Shown piece by piece: positions 7,506-10,532 of a stretch of 10,532 bases of DNA. A program made the position numbers and the translations under genes. Each line of letters starts with the position of its first letter. The first letter of the stretch is position 1. The notes beneath the pieces are model-generated. The model saw only the letters and a program-made list of their open reading frames with translations, did not search any database and was not told the origin of the DNA. Origin of the DNA: Serpens sp035497635 (GTDB taxonomy: Bacteria > Pseudomonadota > Gammaproteobacteria > Pseudomonadales > Pseudomonadaceae); contig DATJDB010000236.1 in assembly GCA_035497635.1 (NCBI GenBank), positions 1 to 10,532 on the forward strand, in the 5' to 3' direction.

Positions 7506-8429
7506 TCAATGGCCGGCCGGACGGTAAAAGCGCTTGCCGATCGCCAGCAGACCGACGGTCAAGGCACCGATCAGGATGCCGAACAAGGCTGAAAGCAAGA
7601 TTGGCGCCAGAAATGCCATCACCTGTGCATCGACAAGCCAATGCACGGTCTGATCGATCAATGCCTGCACGGGCGGCAGGCCATGCACAAGAATCGAGCC
7701 GCCGACCATGAACATGGCGGCGGTGCCGGCCACCGAGAGGCCCTTCATCAGCCAGGGAGCGGCGGCGAGGATGCCGCGTCCCAGGCGCTGGGCCAGCATG
7801 GCGCTGCGCTGGCTGAGATACAGGCCCAAATCATCGAGCTTGACGATGCCGGCCACCAGGCCGTAGACGCCGATGGTCATGGCCAGGGCGATGCCGGACA
7901 GCACCAGCACCTGCTGCACAAAGGGCGCGCCGGCCACGGCGCCAAGGGTGATGGCGATGATTTCCGCCGAGAGAATGAAATCGGTGCGCACCGCGCCATT
8001 AATCTTGTCCCGCTCGAACGTCTTCATGTCCACCGCCGGATCGGCGACCGCTTCCAGACGTTGCAGATGCTCGAGCGCTTCCTCGTGACGGCTGTGCAGC
8101 AGGCGGTGGGCGATCTTTTCAAAGCCTTCGTAGCAGAGGAAGGCGCCACCCAGCATCAGCAGCGGGGTGATCGCCCACGGCGCGAAGGCCGCGATCAGCA
8201 GGGCGGCCGGTACCAGAATCAGTTTGTTGAGCAGCGAGCCCTTGCACACCGCCCAGACCACCGGCAGCTCGCGATCGGCCTTCACGCCGGTCACCTGCTG
8301 GGCATTGAGCGCCAGGTCGTCGCCCAGCACCCCGGCGGTTTTCTTGGCGGCCACCTTGGTCATGACCGACACGTCGTCGAGCAGGGTCGCGATATCGTCG
8401 AGCAGGGCAAGCAGACTGGAACCGGCCAC
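7506..8429 (-). CDS. DUF808 / YedI-family inner-membrane protein
   Basis: A 307-residue integral membrane protein of the DUF808 family, represented by E. coli YedI; the biochemical role is unknown. The N-terminus carries the family hallmark GSSLLALLDDIATLLDDVSVMTKVAAKKTAGVLGDDLA-type region (3-40), followed by QVTGVKADRELPVVWAVCKGSLLNK (45-69). Hydrophobic segments lie at about 70-98, 153-170, 174-197, 218-250 and 268-297. A soluble acidic/basic stretch (about 103-150, FEKIAHRLLHSRHEEALEHL) separates the first two. Length is normal for the family, at about 300. The start is GTG at 8429 with AAGGA six bases upstream (8436-8440). It has its own 140-base upstream region holding a CRP/Vfr-like site and a second dyad. 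The downstream secreted-protein gene is probably in the same operon. Confidence 0.9.
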   Translation of the reverse strand: MAGSSLLALLDDIATLLDDVSVMTKVAAKKTAGVLGDDLALNAQQVTGVKADRELPVVWAVCKGSLLNKLILVPAALLIAAFAPWAITPLLMLGGAFLCYEGFEKIAHRLLHSRHEEALEHLQRLEAVADPAVDMKTFERDKINGAVRTDFILSAEIIAITLGAVAGAPFVQQVLVLSGIALAMTIGVYGLVAGIVKLDDLGLYLSQRSAMLAQRLGRGILAAAPWLMKGLSVAGTAAMFMVGGSILVHGLPPVQALIDQTVHWLVDAQVMAFLAPILLSALFGILIGALTVGLLAIGKRFYRPAGH

Positions 8430-8455
8430 GGATGATCCTTGAAAAAAATGGCGAC

Positions 8456-8467
8456 GACCGTTCGGTC
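8456..8467. promoter_or_regulatory. short dyad GACCG-TT-CGGTC upstream of DUF808
   Basis: A perfect 5-base-arm inverted repeat with a 2-base centre, 27-38 bases before the GTG start. Its ACCGnnCGGT core resembles operators of TetR-type repressors, and the position just downstream of a possible -10 (CAGAAT, 8488-8483 on the minus strand) would suit repression. Chance occurrence is quite possible. Confidence 0.25.
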
Positions 8468-8528
8468 ACGTATTGGCGCGCAATTCTGCTCTCTTGGATC
8501 CGCGACCGGCAGCCGACGTTCCGCTTTG

Positions 8529-8544
8529 TGTGATGGCGGTCACA
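8529..8544 (-). promoter_or_regulatory. perfect CRP/Vfr-type site upstream of the DUF808 gene
   Basis: TGTGATGGCGGTCACA is an exact TGTGA-N6-TCACA, the consensus core for CRP, and for its Pseudomonas homologue Vfr. It lies between the LysR stop codon (8570) and the DUF808 start (8429), so the only gene it can sit upstream of is DUF808. A possible -10, CAGAAT (8488-8483, minus strand), would put the transcription start near 8476 and the site centre near -61, the position expected for class I CRP activation. The matching -35 is poor, as is usual for activator-dependent promoters. The site match is seen directly; activation is inferred. Confidence 0.5.
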
Positions 8545-8569
8545 GATATGGCGTCAGGGATCTGTCTCG

Positions 8570-9544
8570 TTACGCATCTTCGGCGGCGGACGCCGAGCGC
8601 AGGCGTTCGCGCAGCACCCGATCCCATGGCGGCAGTTCACCGAAACGCTCGCGCAGGAAGGCCAGCAGCAGGCGCGTGCGGGACTGGGTTTCACGGTTCA
8701 GGTTCAGCGCATAGATGCTGCTCGGTTCCGGCCGGGGCAGGCCGTCCGGGCAGAGCAGTGGCACCAGTTCGCCGCGCAACAGGTGCTCGCTGACCAGCCA
8801 GGTTGGCAGATGCGCGATACCCAGTCCGGCCAGCGCGCCGAACAGCAGGGTTTCGGCATTGTTGGTGGTCATCCGCTGGCGGCGCGGCCGGCATAGCTGG
8901 AGCTGCCCGTCGATCTCGAAGCGCCAGGCGTACTGCGGCGTCAGGCCATCCCAGTCCAGGCCGTCGTGGTCCGCCAGTTCCAGCGGCGAGGAGGGCGCGC
9001 CGCGCCGTTCCAGATACCCCGGACTGGCGCACAGCACCCGCACCAGCGGCGCCAGTGGCGTGGCGATCAGACGGGTGTCGGCCAGCGGGCCGATGCGCAG
9101 CACCAGGTCCACCTCGCCCAGATGATCGCCGCGCAGGTCGACGAAGCTGTCGATCAGCCGCAGTTGCACATCCAGGCCGGGGTACAGAGCCAGGAAATCG
9201 GCAATTACCGGCGCCAGCCGGCGACGGCCGAAGGGCGCTGGCGCGTCGATGCGGATACGGCCCTCGGGGGCATTGCTTAGCGATACCGCTTCGGCGCGGG
9301 CCTGGCGCAGTTCGTCGAGGATACGTTGTGCTCGTTGCGCAAAAGCCAGCCCCGCCGGAGTCGGGCGCACCGCGTGGGTGCTGCGCAGAAACAGGCTGCT
9401 GCCCAGGGCTTTTTCCAGACTGTCGATGCGCCGCGCCACGGCCGAAGGCGTAAGCGGATGGCGGCGCGCGGCAGCGGAAAAGCTGCCGCATTCCAGAACA
9501 TCGAGGAAGATCGCCAGCTGGTTGGTGAGTTGATCCGGGTTCAT
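8570..9544 (-). CDS. LysR-type transcriptional regulator
   Basis: A 324-residue DNA-binding regulator. The N-terminal winged helix-turn-helix (about 8-66) reads FLDVLECGSFSAAARRHPLT, then PSAVARRIDSLEKALGSSLF, then RPTPAGLAF, the standard LysR pattern. A linker helix (67-90) leads to the effector-binding domain (about 94-303), which has the CrgA/YafC-like features GRIRIDAPAPFGRRRLAP, LRGDHLGEVDLVLRIGPL and GALAGLGIAHLPTWLV. Length is normal. It is divergent from the TauE/SafE permease with 102 bases between start codons, so that gene is its likely target and the shared region its likely operator. The open frame continues upstream for more than 200 codons antisense to the permease. The start at 9544 is chosen because the LysR domain begins there; its ribosome site is weak (AGG about 9 bases upstream). 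The effector is unknown. Confidence 0.93.
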   Translation of the reverse strand: MNPDQLTNQLAIFLDVLECGSFSAAARRHPLTPSAVARRIDSLEKALGSSLFLRSTHAVRPTPAGLAFAQRAQRILDELRQARAEAVSLSNAPEGRIRIDAPAPFGRRRLAPVIADFLALYPGLDVQLRLIDSFVDLRGDHLGEVDLVLRIGPLADTRLIATPLAPLVRVLCASPGYLERRGAPSSPLELADHDGLDWDGLTPQYAWRFEIDGQLQLCRPRRQRMTTNNAETLLFGALAGLGIAHLPTWLVSEHLLRGELVPLLCPDGLPRPEPSSIYALNLNRETQSRTRLLLAFLRERFGELPPWDRVLRERLRSASAAEDA

Positions 9545-9557
9545 GACAGATTGCCTA

Positions 9558-9583
9558 TGCGAATGACGCACAGCCATTGTGCG
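9558..9583. promoter_or_regulatory. candidate LysR operator between the divergent genes
   Basis: TGCG-AATGA-CGCACA-GCCAT-TGTGCG contains two overlapping perfect dyads that share the middle arm: TGCG-N5-CGCA (9558-9570), which is an exact T-N11-A LysR box, and CGCACA-N5-TGTGCG (9567-9583). The block begins 14 bases upstream of the LysR start and ends 63 bases upstream of the TauE/SafE start. This arrangement suits autoregulation plus control of the permease. Binding is inferred, not shown. Confidence 0.5.
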
Positions 9584-9646
9584 CGGCATCCGGTTTCCCG
9601 GCCAGCGCGACGTGGCTAGCATGGCGGCCCTGCGACCGGAGGCACC

Positions 9647-10402
9647 ATGCAATTCCTCGATTTCTTTCTCAACCTCGTTCTTGGCCTGCTGCTCGGCACG
9701 GTTGGTGGCCTGTTCGGCATCGGCGGCGGGCTGATCGCCATTCCGGCACTGGGCATCCTGTTCGGCCTCGACCAGCAGATGGCCCAGGGCACCGCGCTGG
9801 TGATGGTGGTGCCCAACGTGCTGCTGGCGGTGTGGCGCTATCATCAGCGCAACCGCATCGACACGCGCTACGCGCTGGCGCTTGGGGTCACCAGCTTCCT
9901 GTTCGCGATTCTCGGCGCCAAGTGGGCGGTCAGCCAGGACCCGGGCCTGATGCGCCAGGCCTTCGTGGTGTTCCTGTGTCTGCTCGCCGCCTACAACCTG
10001 CTGCGCCTCTTCTACCGTCCGCAGGCGGGCAGCTCCGAGTTGCGTTACCCCTGGCCCTGGCTGGCGCCGCTGGGTGCGGTGGCCGGTGTGGCTGGTGGCT
10101 TGCTCGGTGTGGGCGGTGCAGTAGTGGCCACGCCAGTGCTGACCAGTGTGTTCGGCACCACCCAGGTCATGGCGCAAGGTCTGTCGCTGGCGCTGGCCAT
10201 TCCCAGCACCTCGGTCACGCTGGTCAGCTACGCCTGGCACGAACAGGTGAACTGGGCGATGGGCATCCCGCTGGCCATCGGCGGCCTGCTCAGCATCAGC
10301 TGGGGTGTGAAGCTGGCCTACGGCCTACCAGAGCGGCGACTGAAGTTGCTGTTCTGCGGCTTCCTGGTGGTTTGCGCAGTGGGGCTGGCCTTCAAGGTCT
10401 AA
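9647..10402 (+). CDS. TauE/SafE family membrane permease
   Basis: A 251-residue integral inner-membrane protein of the TauE/SafE (DUF81) family, whose characterised members export sulfite, sulfoacetate or similar organosulfur anions. The internal duplication of the family is easy to see: GTVGGLFGIGGGLIAIPAL (17-35) matches GVAGGLLGVGGAVVATPVL (147-165), and MAQGTALVMVVPN (45-57) matches MAQGLSLALAIPS (175-187). About eight hydrophobic segments are present, with a polar loop at 122-137. Length is typical. The ATG is supported by GGAGG four bases upstream (9638-9642). The divergent LysR gene probably controls it. No sulfur-metabolism gene is in view, so the substrate cannot be named. Confidence 0.92.
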   Translation: MQFLDFFLNLVLGLLLGTVGGLFGIGGGLIAIPALGILFGLDQQMAQGTALVMVVPNVLLAVWRYHQRNRIDTRYALALGVTSFLFAILGAKWAVSQDPGLMRQAFVVFLCLLAAYNLLRLFYRPQAGSSELRYPWPWLAPLGAVAGVAGGLLGVGGAVVATPVLTSVFGTTQVMAQGLSLALAIPSTSVTLVSYAWHEQVNWAMGIPLAIGGLLSISWGVKLAYGLPERRLKLLFCGFLVVCAVGLAFKV

Positions 10403-10417
10403 ATCCGCCGCGAGACA

Positions 10418-10455
10418 GGCGTAGGGCGATCAACGCTTTAGCTGGCCGCCGTGGG
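10418..10455 (+). repeat. second intergenic repeat family, copy 2
   Basis: GGCGTAGGGC, TC, CGCTTT and GGCCGCCGT follow in the same order as at 6949-6985. It starts 15 bases after the TauE/SafE stop codon. As with copy 1, it sits at the 3' end of a gene on the same strand. Confidence 0.55.
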
Positions 10456-10500
10456 GTGCGCTTGGCCCGGAGCCAAACCTGACCTAGGTCGTGATCCCAC

Positions 10501-10532
10501 CTCCGCTGGCCGGGATAAACCCGGCCCCACAG
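10501..10532 (-). repeat. REP element at the window edge (same family as 3493-3701)
   Basis: Read on the minus strand it begins CTGTGGGGCC and ends CCAGCGGAG, 29 of 32 positions identical to copy C. The stem is GGCCGGG-TTTAT-CCCGGCC; relative to copy C one stem pair is swapped on both sides, so pairing is kept. The head is GTGG rather than GTAG. A partner on the far side would lie outside the window. Confidence 0.8.

Noticed and set aside
7500..7515. CGGCCAT-CA-ATGGCCG inverted repeat overlapping the DUF808 stop codon
   Set aside because: The 2-base centre and absence of a T-tract argue against a terminator, and the downstream gene appears to be in the same operon.
7641..8435. 264-codon plus-strand open frame opposite the DUF808 gene
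   Set aside because: His, Gln and Gly-rich shadow frame; the minus strand encodes a full-length DUF808 protein.
9545..10240. Long in-frame extension of the LysR gene over the TauE/SafE region (over 200 codons antisense)
   Set aside because: The extension is Gln, His and Arg-rich, low-complexity sequence typical of the antisense frame of GC-rich genes. The LysR domain starts at 9544, and the opposite strand encodes a clear membrane protein.

Overview
The window is GC-rich, densely coded DNA. Its GTG starts, GGAGG-type ribosome sites, protein families and GTAG-headed REP elements all suggest a Pseudomonas or close relative; this is inferred from style and families, not from a marker gene. It reads as ordinary chromosome: no transposase, phage gene, tRNA, rRNA or CRISPR array is visible.

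Layout. (1) 1-2475: the last codons of an unidentified gene, then a 792-residue RND/MMPL-type membrane transporter, closed by a perfect 15-bp-arm terminator. (2) 2539-3486: a two-gene unit encoding an NTF2/SnoaL-like protein and a VOC (glyoxalase-fold) protein, probably translationally coupled. (3) 3487-3855: a gene-free stretch holding two tandem REP doublets and a remnant of a third. (4) 3856-6955: a tight three-gene operon for a tripartite ABC exporter, in the order periplasmic adaptor, FtsX/MacB-type permease, ATPase. (5) 7042-8429 on the minus strand: a DUF808/YedI-type inner-membrane protein, then a small secreted protein with two cysteines. (6) 8570-10402: a LysR-type regulator on the minus strand, divergent from a TauE/SafE-family permease across a 102-bp intergenic region with a T-N11-A dyad. 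(7) 10403-10532: a copy of a second intergenic repeat and another REP running to the window edge.

Transport and envelope proteins dominate: an RND protein, an ABC exporter, a TauE/SafE permease and DUF808. No outer-membrane factor is encoded here, so the ABC exporter presumably borrows a TolC-like channel from elsewhere.

I found no clearly new multi-gene system. The best leads are a perfect TGTGA-N6-TCACA (CRP/Vfr-type) site upstream of the DUF808 gene, alternating TGCG/CGCA half-sites between the LysR and TauE/SafE genes, REP doublets with compensatory stem changes, a second repeat family that supplies a stop codon, and a small secreted protein of unknown role next to DUF808.
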